DNA of 20,300 nt from positions 1 through 20,300 of IMG/VR virus record IMGVR_UViG_3300018426_000209; one strand, 5' to 3'. The position numbers and the translations under genes were made by a program. Shown here piece after piece: positions 5,462 through 10,454 of the stretch (position 1 is its first letter; each line of letters starts with the position of its first letter). This stretch comes from a virus. The notes beneath the pieces were generated by a model. It was not told where the DNA came from and did no database searches. It was given only the letters and a program-made list of their open reading frames with translations.

Positions 5462-5774
5462 AATTTTGTGTCACCTTGAGGCAAATTTATCAGAAGTCCC
5501 CCGGGTAGATAGTAGCCATTATTTAGTATCTCAACACTATTGATACCGACTCTATCTTTGAAGCTCTGCTTTCAGATACGCATCAGTCACTGTTTGGTCC
5601 CTCACCAGGATTTTACGGGTTCAGCCTCGCGATGCCTACCTACCTGTTACGTTTCTTCACTCGTGATACGTACCTGAAAACAGAGCGAATCTGTTTCCAA
5701 TCTATTATCGGGTTACCCCTAAGACAAAACCAAATTTTCAAAAAGCTGGAAGAAGTGATCTTCCTTTTGTTGAT
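5462..5774 (-). ncRNA. candidate structured non-coding RNA upstream of the tRNA array
   Basis: About 310 bases between the early promoter (5781-5814) and tRNA-Asn hold no credible gene on either strand but fold strongly on the minus strand. Elements 5' to 3': hairpin GGAAGA-TCACT-TCTTCC (5764-5748); GGG-GTAA-CCC with a GNRA loop (about 5719-5710); a 22-bp helix of 5686-5665 with 5584-5563 enclosing an 80-nt loop; and a second domain with AGATAGAGTC (5557-5548) pairing to GGCTACTATCT (5517-5507) through one bulge, capped by an inner hairpin (5546-5526). The three non-Watson-Crick pairs in the long helix and the one in the second helix are all G-U on the minus strand but would be A-C on the plus strand, so the minus-strand RNA is the conserved form. 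CCCG near 5709 can pair with CGGG near 5503 to close the domain. RNase P cleavage at tRNA-Asn would release it. I do not recognise it as tmRNA, RNase P RNA or 6S RNA. T4 also encodes small stable RNAs (C and D) beside its tRNAs. Confidence 0.65.
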
Positions 5775-5780
5775 AGTAGT

Positions 5781-5814
5781 AATATAATGTATGTACCAAG
5801 GTTTGTAAACCCCC
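5781..5814 (-). promoter_or_regulatory. T4-type early promoter of the ncRNA/tRNA unit
   Basis: Minus strand: GGGG, -35 GTTTAC (5805-5810), 18-nt spacer, -10 TATATT (5781-5786), then ACTACTATCAAC. Transcription should start near 5774 and run through the ncRNA and five tRNAs to the terminator at 3570-3604. The -35 lies in the near-palindrome GGTTTACAAACC, also present at 18105-18137. Confidence 0.75.
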
Positions 5815-5840
5815 TATGTGAACTTTTTTTGAGCTTTTTT

Positions 5841-5848
5841 CATAAATA
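5841..5848 (+). promoter_or_regulatory. possible late promoter (CATAAATA) of the lysin gene
   Basis: CATAAATA differs from the late consensus TATAAATA by one base and lies 6 bases before the ATG at 5854. In T4 the start site is about a dozen bases below the box, which would place it at or within the start codon, so either the mRNA is nearly leaderless or the match is incidental. Confidence 0.35.
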
Positions 5849-5853
5849 TTAGT

Positions 5854-6312
5854 ATGAGGTGTCTATTAACAGCGATATGTATCTTTTTTGTAACACCAAC
5901 TTGGAGTGCCGGACATGTTGACAGTATAATACTTAATGCTGAGAAGTACGTTGGAATGAACGAATTTGATCATACCAATATACTCCAAGAGTTGATGGAC
6001 GTAGATCCCATAACAACGCCGTGGTGTGCAGCATTTGTCAATTCCGTATTAGAAGAATCTGGCATACAAGGAACTGATTCTCTATTAGCAAGATCCTTTT
6101 TAAAATTTGGCGAACCCGTCGACGAACCGATCTATGGTGATCTTGTAATCTTTCCAAGAAACCTATCCTGGCAAGGACATGTTGGATTCTTCCTCGTCTC
6201 TTATATAGAGGATGGCATCGAGTACTATGCTATAATTGGTGGCAATCAGGATGATGAAGTCAGCTACAAATTATTTAGAGCAGACGAAGCAATAGGCATA
6301 CGTCGCTACTGA
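5854..6312 (+). CDS. exported TIGR02594-like cell-wall hydrolase (lysin)
   Basis: A 152-residue protein resembling the TIGR02594 family of CHAP/NlpC-like peptidoglycan hydrolases found in phages. Residues 1-19 (MRCLLTAICIFFVTPTWSA) form a Sec-type signal peptide, so the mature enzyme would act in the periplasm. The family signatures are PWCAAFVNSVLEESG (56-70) with the likely nucleophile Cys58, SLLARSFLKFG (76-86), YGDLVIF (94-100), GHVGFF (108-113) with the likely catalytic His109, and IIGGNQDDEV (127-136). Length is normal for the family. It is the only complete plus-strand gene in the window and has no clear ribosome site. It probably serves as an endolysin that needs no holin for export, or as a virion-associated hydrolase. 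Confidence 0.88.
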   Translation: MRCLLTAICIFFVTPTWSAGHVDSIILNAEKYVGMNEFDHTNILQELMDVDPITTPWCAAFVNSVLEESGIQGTDSLLARSFLKFGEPVDEPIYGDLVIFPRNLSWQGHVGFFLVSYIEDGIEYYAIIGGNQDDEVSYKLFRADEAIGIRRY

Positions 6313-6336
6313 TTTATCACTCAGTTTTTTCAGTTA
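6307..6336 (+). terminator. possible intrinsic terminator after the lysin gene
   Basis: ACTGA-TTTATCAC-TCAGT followed by TTTTT, overlapping the stop codon of the lysin gene. The stem has only five pairs, so it is weak, but the three T-rich repeat copies that follow add further T-runs. Confidence 0.5.
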
Positions 6337-6408
6337 GTATAGTGTTTTTTCAATTTCAGTTAGGATAGTGTTTTTTCAACTTCAGTTAGTATAGTATTTT
6401 TTCAAAAA
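6331..6408. repeat. three tandem copies of a 26-bp repeat
   Basis: Copies at 6331-6356, 6357-6382 and 6383-6408 share CAGTTAGTATAGTGTTTTTT and CAA with one or two changes each. On the minus strand the copy at 6383-6408 encodes the last residues (LKKYYTN) and stop of the gene at 6382-6606, and the other two repeat that gene end beyond its stop. This looks like slippage duplication of a gene 3' end. Confidence 0.9.
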
Positions 6409-6606
6409 ATCGTCTATAATATCACAGACGTAATCTACATCCGCTTTATTCATAGCTTCAAGTTCACCTTTATAGACAGCATCAAGAATGCCGTCTTCGA
6501 TATTTTTTCTATTAGCCTTACCTTTTACCAAAGGCCTATGGAATTCGTTAAAAAGCACATCGTAAGCGATAACCCCAAGTCGAGTTTTGGTGTTCCACCT
6601 TTCCAT
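6382..6606 (-). CDS. small conserved protein, paralogue of 4700-4936
   Basis: A 74-residue protein starting MERWNTKTRLGVIAYDVL, with the shared core KNIEDGILDAVYKGELEAMN. About 41 of 74 positions equal those of the gene at 4700-4936. The start has AAGGAAG upstream. The final seven residues and stop come from the 26-bp repeat unit. It is the last gene of the second tRNA unit. The duplication next to both tRNA arrays suggests that tRNA blocks and neighbours were copied or exchanged together; the function is unknown. Confidence 0.85.
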   Translation of the reverse strand: MERWNTKTRLGVIAYDVLFNEFHRPLVKGKANRKNIEDGILDAVYKGELEAMNKADVDYVCDIIDDFLKKYYTN

Positions 6607-6618
6607 TATTGTGCTTCC

Positions 6619-6687
6619 TTATCTACCAAACCAATGTGTACAATCATCACAAGGATCATCCCAACGCTCGGGAATGTCTACTTGCAT
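6619..6687 (-). CDS. micro-gene (22 aa) with a CxxC pair
   Basis: An ATG frame at 6685-6687 encodes 22 residues starting MQVDIPERWDDPCDDC and ending THWFGR, then TAA. The ribosome site AAAAGGAAAAC lies just upstream and the frame fills the gap between two accepted genes with 12-15 bp spacers. CxxC followed by His could bind a metal, but the peptide is too short to be sure. Confidence 0.55.
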   Translation of the reverse strand: MQVDIPERWDDPCDDCTHWFGR

Positions 6688-6702
6688 ATGTTTTCCTTTT
6701 AG

Positions 6703-6849
6703 TTATTTATCTTCTAACTCTTTTATCCTTTGTCTAAGGTATGCTGCAATTTTGTCCAGGTCTTGTATTTTCGATTTTTGATGTAAGAGATGTGACAAGG
6801 TGATTCTCAAACCAGCAAGTTCTACATATTCTATACTCGATTTTGACAT
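6703..6849 (-). CDS. small helical protein (48 aa), unknown
   Basis: A 48-residue protein, MSKSSIEYVELAGLRITLSH, continuing as a long amphipathic helix with heptad character and ending RQRIKELEDK. The ribosome site TAGAGGGG precedes the ATG. It lies between tRNA-Met, 19 bp upstream, and the 22-aa micro-gene, within the second tRNA unit. Probably a coiled-coil protein; no family recognised. Confidence 0.72.
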   Translation of the reverse strand: MSKSSIEYVELAGLRITLSHLLHQKSKIQDLDKIAAYLRQRIKELEDK

Positions 6850-6868
6850 ACGGACCCCTCTAATCAAT

Positions 6869-6944
6869 TGGTGGTTCCACTAGGACTTGAACCCGGACCT
6901 GAAGCGTTATGAGCGCTTTGTGCTAACCATTACACCATAGAACC
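6869..6944 (-). tRNA. tRNA with anticodon CAT (Met, or Ile2)
   Basis: A 76-nt cloverleaf with encoded CCA. Acceptor GGTTCTA/TGGAACC with A73 and one T-G wobble; anticodon arm AAGCG-CTCATAA-CGCTT. The T stem CCGGG/CCTAG has a C-A mismatch and a wobble. CAT may be elongator Met or, with lysidine, Ile for AUA codons; sequence alone does not settle this. It lacks initiator features. Confidence 0.9.
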
Positions 6945-6948
6945 ATAT

Positions 6949-7025
6949 TGGTGCGGGCGGTGGGACTCGAACCCACAGAACCGACATTTTAAGTGTCGTA
7001 TGTATACCAATTCCATCACGCCCGC
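6949..7025 (-). tRNA. tRNA-Leu (TAA) with short variable loop
   Basis: A 77-nt molecule with encoded CCA and A73. Acceptor GCGGGCG/CGCCCGC, anticodon arm CGACA-CTTAAAA-TGTCG giving anticodon TAA, T arm GTGGG-TTCGAGT-CCCAC. The variable region is only 5 nt (GTTCT), although bacterial tRNA-Leu normally has a long class II arm. The D arm (AATTGGTATACAT) is Leu-like. An 11-bp direct repeat (TGAAAGTTTAA twice) precedes its 5' end. Confidence 0.92.
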
Positions 7026-7047
7026 TTAAACTTTCATTAAACTTTCA

Positions 7048-7284
7048 CTAATCTTTAGATTCCCCGTGGGAGTGCTTATGATCATGACCTTCATTAAAGA
7101 TTTGTTGGTTAGCGTAGAAAGATGAGTGAGCTCCAGATAGCTTTAGAATAGTAGTATCATTCTGCTGAATCCTCTTTTCAAGAATAATAATGTTATCCTG
7201 TAGCTGTAAGATCTCTTGATCGTTTGCTTTGATTTCTTCACCCATTGCAACGAATGTTAAAAACCATATCAGTATAAGTTCCAT
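7048..7284 (-). CDS. membrane-anchored coiled-coil protein with His-rich tail
   Basis: A 78-residue protein starting at the ATG at 7282-7284 behind the ribosome site AAGAGGA. The frame is open further upstream but only by crossing tRNA-Pro. Residues 1-15 (MELILIWFLTFVAMG) are a hydrophobic anchor, the middle is a coiled coil (NDQEILQLQDNIIILEKRIQ), and the end has five His in a row of 10 (GHDHKHSHGE), suggesting metal binding. It lies between tRNA-Pro and tRNA-Leu in the same transcript. Function unknown; a small spanin-like or envelope role is possible but unsupported. Confidence 0.8.
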   Translation of the reverse strand: MELILIWFLTFVAMGEEIKANDQEILQLQDNIIILEKRIQQNDTTILKLSGAHSSFYANQQIFNEGHDHKHSHGESKD

Positions 7285-7304
7285 ATAGAAATCCTCTTTA
7301 TAAT

Positions 7305-7381
7305 TGGGCTCGGTAGCTGGATTCGAACCAACGACCTCTTGTATCCAAAACAAGCGCACTACCAGACTGTGCTATACCGAG
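7305..7381 (-). tRNA. tRNA-Pro (TGG)
   Basis: A 77-nt cloverleaf with encoded CCA. Acceptor CTCGGTA/TACCGAG with C1-G72 as in bacterial tRNA-Pro, anticodon arm CTTGT-TTTGGAT-ACAAG giving anticodon TGG, T arm GTTGG-TTCGAAT-CCAGC. The discriminator is C73 instead of the usual A73 for proline. Confidence 0.95.
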
Positions 7382-7383
7382 AT

Positions 7384-7460
7384 TGGCGACCCCGGAAGGA
7401 CTCGAACCCTCGACCTAGTGATTAGAAGTCACTTGCTCTATCCAGCTGAGCTACGGAGTC
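7384..7460 (-). tRNA. tRNA-Arg (TCT)
   Basis: A 77-nt cloverleaf with encoded CCA. Acceptor GACTCCG/CGGGGTC with G73, anticodon arm AGTGA-CTTCTAA-TCACT giving anticodon TCT for AGA/AGG codons, T arm GAGGG-TTCGAGT-CCTTC. It is the first tRNA of the second array, two bases from tRNA-Pro and 8 bp below the -10 of the promoter. Confidence 0.96.
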
Positions 7461-7468
7461 ATTATTGT

Positions 7469-7501
7469 AGTATATATTACTATTTCGTGAATGTAAACTC
7501 G
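7469..7501 (-). promoter_or_regulatory. T4-type early promoter of the second tRNA array
   Basis: Minus strand: -35 GTTTAC (7493-7498), 18-nt spacer, -10 TATACT (7469-7474). The -35 and most of the spacer lie inside the last codons of the glycine-zipper gene, whose stop is at 7480-7482. The GGGG found before other -35 boxes is absent here (GA instead). Confidence 0.7.
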
Positions 7502-7944
7502 TAAAATTCACCATCAATAGAAAAAGTAATAATAGAGTAATCATATACAACTTCTTCTTCACGGCGATAACGAGTTACATCTGTGCATCGTTCCTCCTGG
7601 CGATATCCAGTAACAACCTGTTCGGTTCGAGTGGAGTTTTGTGCACGGTCTGCGCCAATGACTCCACCGATTATAGCACCAGCTGCAGCACCGTCATTTT
7701 GTCCGGTGATTGCTTTACCGCCAATTCCACCAATAATCATACCAAGAATAGCACCTTCAGCCGCACTACCTTGTCGCAGATGAGTACCATAAACTGGTAC
7801 ATTCACCATGAAACAACCACGCTCGATGTATGGCACATCTCGAGATGTTGTAGTAAAGATATCTTGTACCTTTGCATCTACGCTTTCAGCGTATGAAGCT
7901 GTAGCAAGAATAGATGCTACAATAGAGGTTGTAAATAATTTCAT
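7480..7944 (-). CDS. exported glycine-zipper (17-kDa surface antigen-like) protein
   Basis: A 154-residue protein. Residues 1-19 (MKLFTTSIVASILATASYA) are a Sec signal peptide. Residues 60-98 form a glycine-zipper 2TM region (AAEGAILGMIIGGIGGKA, then GAAAGAIIGGVIGADRAQ), as in the Rickettsia 17-kDa surface antigen family of outer-membrane-associated proteins. There is no lipobox cysteine. The remaining part has a Cys pair (C44, C118) and a charged C-terminal beta-type tail. Proteins of this type occur in several marine phages, presumably acquired from hosts, and may modify the envelope or oppose superinfection (inference). The gene overlaps the upstream 50-aa gene by ATGA and carries the promoter of the tRNA array in its end. 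Confidence 0.9.
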   Translation of the reverse strand: MKLFTTSIVASILATASYAESVDAKVQDIFTTTSRDVPYIERGCFMVNVPVYGTHLRQGSAAEGAILGMIIGGIGGKAITGQNDGAAAGAIIGGVIGADRAQNSTRTEQVVTGYRQEERCTDVTRYRREEEVVYDYSIITFSIDGEFYEFTFTK

Positions 7945-8093
7945 CGACTGATCTTTCTGATTGGTTGTTTTTCTAAATCATACTGTTCATTCCAAAACTT
8001 TTTAGTATCTTCTTCTTCATATAACAAATAGCCCTTTTCGATCATGTCATCTGCAACCATGTTTTCAAGGTCACCTAGAACTTGTTTTTCCAT
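7941..8093 (-). CDS. small gene (50 aa), unknown
   Basis: An ATG at 8091-8093 with an excellent ribosome site (AAGGAG, 8 bases away) opens a 50-codon frame, MEKQVLGDLENMVADDMIEK, with an acidic middle (GYLLYEEEDTKKFW) and a basic end, KKISR-like. It ends in an ATGA overlap with the glycine-zipper gene and starts just below the early promoter at 8120-8153. No family recognised; the two-helix layout resembles small phage regulators, but this is only impression. Confidence 0.8.
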   Translation of the reverse strand: MEKQVLGDLENMVADDMIEKGYLLYEEEDTKKFWNEQYDLEKQPIRKISR

Positions 8094-8119
8094 AGTGTAT
8101 CTCCTTTTTTGATACTACT

Positions 8120-8153
8120 AATATAATGTCTACATAAAAGAAAGTAAACCCCC
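8120..8153 (-). promoter_or_regulatory. T4-type early promoter in the end of gene 8130-8489
   Basis: Minus strand: GGGG, -35 GTTTAC (8144-8149), 18-nt spacer, -10 TATATT (8120-8125), then AGTAGTATC. The -35 and spacer are the codons for the last residues (GLLSFM) of the upstream gene. It drives the 50-aa and glycine-zipper genes. Confidence 0.75.
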
Positions 8154-8489
8154 TTCTGAGGATTTTTTCTTTCTTTTTTCAAATTTCTTAGTATTGGTGT
8201 AGATTTTACGAAGACTATCAAGACCACCTGATACTCTCGAGGGATAATTTCCTAGATAGGTACCAGCCTCTAACATGTCTTTAGACAAACGATCTTTGTG
8301 GAAGTGATCTATGTCCTCCCAATGGTTCAACATCTTCCTTCCTAGTCGATCAAACACTTGATCTGTAAGTATAGGATTATCTTCAACGTAGTATGCATAT
8401 GATGCCATAAGGTACCATGGTACCAACATATTGGGATTCATATCACAACAATCCAAACATTCCTCGTCAAGGATTATCTGTTTAGTCAT
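8130..8489 (-). CDS. conserved small phage protein, ligase-domain-Ia-like pattern
   Basis: A 119-residue protein. The core, VPWYLMASYAYYVEDNPILT (23-42) followed by DQVFDRLGRKM, resembles the YY-x2-D-x-P-x2-(S/T)-D-x3-(Y/F)-D pattern of domain Ia of NAD-dependent DNA ligase, though no ligase catalytic domain is present. Similar stand-alone proteins are common in cyanophage-type myoviruses with no assigned role. The C-terminus is basic (KKFEKRKKKSS). It is preceded by both an early and a late promoter, so it is probably expressed throughout infection. The N-terminal CLDCCD cluster may bind metal. Confidence 0.82.
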   Translation of the reverse strand: MTKQIILDEECLDCCDMNPNMLVPWYLMASYAYYVEDNPILTDQVFDRLGRKMLNHWEDIDHFHKDRLSKDMLEAGTYLGNYPSRVSGGLDSLRKIYTNTKKFEKRKKKSSEGGLLSFM

Positions 8490-8519
8490 ATTGGTTGTCC
8501 GTTTAGTTTCGGGTAATAT

Positions 8520-8527
8520 TATTTATA
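8520..8527 (-). promoter_or_regulatory. T4-type late promoter (TATAAATA)
   Basis: The exact late octamer on the minus strand, 31 bases upstream of the ATG at 8489, sharing one base with the early -10 box at 8527-8532. This arrangement gives gene 8130-8489 both early and late start sites. Confidence 0.8.
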
Positions 8528-8560
8528 TAATAGACCATTTTTAGGAGGATGTAAACCCCA
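8527..8560 (-). promoter_or_regulatory. T4-type early promoter, tandem with a late promoter
   Basis: Minus strand: GGGG, -35 GTTTAC (8551-8556), 18-nt spacer, -10 TATTAT (8527-8532). AGGATG and CATCCT around the -35 form a 6-bp inverted repeat just after the stop codon of the glycan operon's last gene; it has no T-run, so it is not a good terminator. Confidence 0.65.
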
Positions 8561-8562
8561 TC

Positions 8563-9183
8563 CTATCTTTTTTTACCCTTTGGCACAACTACAATCTCAA
8601 CATTTTTCGAGACAGGCGGGGTCTTAATGTTGCTATGGTGATGATACAATATGAACTTAGTGTCAGGAGACTCTTTCCACATCCTATGCCATATGGGTCT
8701 CCAGTTACCGCTTAGACGCGTGTTGTTCATAGTACCACGATCAGAATTTAGATAAAAGTCAGTGCAGCTTCTTAGATCCAGGTCAAAGATAGAATCGAAC
8801 CCGTACATGTGTACCTCTTCCGCCTTTAACTTATGTGCAGCATAGTGAACCGATGTATGACCGCAGTTGAAGTCAGTGTAGCTCCGAACCCAGGTTGGTT
8901 TATCTAAATAGAACTCCTTGATCTGTGGTGCATATTTGAGGTAGAATCTAGGATTCACCTCTGTCCATTTCTTCGGTCGGAATCCTAGAATCCATTCTCC
9001 TGGAACAGTAACACTTCCATCAGTTATAGCCTTCATCATCTTAAAGTCGACCATAAAGGTTGCCTTTGCTTCAGGAACAGAAAATGGAGGAAGGTTACAT
9101 GTGTATTTCAATCCTTTTACGGAGGGATTGTAAGTCAGCCCAGCCGAAGGCCCATTTCCAATAATATGAACTACTTTACCCAT
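8563..9183 (-). CDS. GNGPS-type glycosyltransferase-like protein (GT42/DUF115-like)
   Basis: A 206-residue protein. It starts with VVHIIGNGPS (4-13), the nucleotide-sugar binding turn seen in GT42 sialyltransferases and DUF115/MAF-type proteins. The other conserved block, NCGHTSVHYAAHKLKAEEVH (106-125), followed by MYGFDS, matches the usual helix and strand of this fold; HHH (181-183) lies near the end. It is probably a CMP-sugar or related transferase, but the donor and acceptor are unknown. It is the last gene of the glycan operon; its start overlaps the previous gene by 8 bp, with GGAG upstream. Confidence 0.7.
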   Translation of the reverse strand: MGKVVHIIGNGPSAGLTYNPSVKGLKYTCNLPPFSVPEAKATFMVDFKMMKAITDGSVTVPGEWILGFRPKKWTEVNPRFYLKYAPQIKEFYLDKPTWVRSYTDFNCGHTSVHYAAHKLKAEEVHMYGFDSIFDLDLRSCTDFYLNSDRGTMNNTRLSGNWRPIWHRMWKESPDTKFILYHHHSNIKTPPVSKNVEIVVVPKGKKR

Positions 9184-9802
9184 TCATCATTCTCCGAATT
9201 TCATCTTTTCCTTTTGCCCCAGTCCAATGCATAATGCTAATATTATCTGGAGCAGTATCATCTAACAGATCTAGCCTTAGAGTGTTGTACTTTCTTGGTA
9301 GATCGTGAATATGTATCATTCTTCGCATGCCCTCGCGTACGAGCCTGTGAAGCACCTCTTGGTCACCAATTTTCGGGTTTATAGCAACAGCTGATGCCCA
9401 CTCGTCCAATATATTCGGACGATCCTCGAATGCAACTACTCCACTATTGTGCCACTTCTCTCCTCGTCTTTTCGTCCAGGGTTTATCCTCTACCATCATC
9501 AACTTATTTGGTTCTGTTAAATCGAAAATATCTTCGATGTTTGCTTTCACGTGACAGTCGGTGTCTAACCAGCATACCTTCTTTGCAATCCTTGATGCAG
9601 AGATCATTGCTGCTGGCTTCTTAAACCAACCTTTGTCTTGATTGCCTCGAAGAGACTTACGGAGTTCGGGAAAATGACTACCTTCCATGCCGAAATCGAA
9701 GATCATAAGTTTAGCGTTCGGATTATGCTTACGAAAGTTTTCTACAAACCAGGGAAGCATCCATTCAGTGTTAACGTCACATCCAGTAATAAACAAGTTC
9801 AT
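9176..9802 (-). CDS. glycosyltransferase, GT8-like (DTD motif)
   Basis: A 208-residue protein starting at MNLFITGCDV; a frame extension to 9838 would overlap the upstream gene by 26 bp, whereas the ATG at 9802 follows TAGGGAT. It has WFKKPAAM (59-66), the metal-binding CWLDTDCHV (77-85), NSGVVAFEDRP (119-129), GDQEVLHRLV (146-155) and MHWTGAKGK (191-199). The last is the His-Trp-Thr-Gly type motif of GT8 retaining transferases. It probably transfers a hexose to a glycan. It is shorter than most GT8 proteins (about 270-340) but has all core motifs. Confidence 0.85.
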   Translation of the reverse strand: MNLFITGCDVNTEWMLPWFVENFRKHNPNAKLMIFDFGMEGSHFPELRKSLRGNQDKGWFKKPAAMISASRIAKKVCWLDTDCHVKANIEDIFDLTEPNKLMMVEDKPWTKRRGEKWHNSGVVAFEDRPNILDEWASAVAINPKIGDQEVLHRLVREGMRRMIHIHDLPRKYNTLRLDLLDDTAPDNISIMHWTGAKGKDEIRRMMNG

Positions 9803-9812
9803 ATTCTTATCC

Positions 9813-10454
9813 CTAAAGTATTTCGTATGTCTCGCCATAGTTGTGTTTGGCTAAACATCCTTTTTCATTCTGAATAGTAGTAAAGCTATCATTTGCTATA
9901 ACCGGCCACGGATAGTATTCTTGCAAAAACGGGAACGTATCTCTATGCAAGAACACGTCAGTCGGCTTCGCTTTAATCTTGGTCTGGTCAATCATCTTCT
10001 TTGCGCCAGATGGCGAAACTTTATATGCATGGGCACCTGGAAAGTATGCTTTACTTACCAAAGGTCCTGCACCAAGAGCAGTCGGGGTATTAAACTTTCC
10101 ATATGAAGGCGTACCATAGGAGATGCATCCAGCAAACGGTACATCTGGTATTTCGGATTTTACTACTGCATCGTGTTCGAAGATTAAAATGTCTTCGTTC
10201 GTTTTAACAGATTTTTCCCATAATGTGTAATGAGAAAGGAACGCTGCGATGCAGTTTGGGGTTCGCGAATAAACTTCACGAAAGTCTTGATCAGAGATTC
10301 CTCTATCGATCAGCATCTGTGTAAGGTTCGACTTTGGCGTAATAGCATGAAATTTTTTCACATCCAATCCAAACCTTGCTGCAGATCGAATACATCTCTC
10401 TGCGGCTTGTACGGACCGCTCGTGGTCCATAATAGTAATAACATAAGCTTTCAT
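9813..10454 (-). CDS. glycosyltransferase family 25-like protein
   Basis: A 213-residue protein starting at the ATG at 10452-10454 (MKAYVITIMDHERS). A 27-codon longer frame exists but would overlap the upstream gene; the chosen start overlaps its stop by ATGA. Family 25 (LPS glycosyltransferase) signatures are an N-terminal YVITIMDHERS, a conserved AFLSHYTLWEK (71-81), the metal-binding IFEHDA (91-96) and the helical GAHAYKVSPSGAKKMI (140-155). It likely adds a sugar to an LPS-like glycan. The upstream gene is a diverged paralogue. Confidence 0.87.
   Translation of the reverse strand: MKAYVITIMDHERSVQAAERCIRSAARFGLDVKKFHAITPKSNLTQMLIDRGISDQDFREVYSRTPNCIAAFLSHYTLWEKSVKTNEDILIFEHDAVVKSEIPDVPFAGCISYGTPSYGKFNTPTALGAGPLVSKAYFPGAHAYKVSPSGAKKMIDQTKIKAKPTDVFLHRDTFPFLQEYYPWPVIANDSFTTIQNEKGCLAKHNYGETYEIL

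Noticed and set aside
5462-5774. Group I intron, RNase P RNA or tmRNA as identity of the structured RNA
   Set aside because: AAAGATAGAGTC faintly resembles the group I S element and GTGACTG its R partner, but no P8 hairpin, no flanking exons and a far too long P3-like helix are present. RNase P (GAGGAAAGTCC) and tmRNA (3' T arm with CCA) hallmarks are absent.
5783-5788. TATAAT on the plus strand as a promoter for the lysin
   Set aside because: It is the complement of the minus-strand -10 region and has no plausible -35 at 16-18 nt.
7907-7936. ATTTAC-18-TATTCT inside the glycine-zipper gene
   Set aside because: No GG-rich -35 flank, weak -10 and coding location near the signal peptide; treated as chance.
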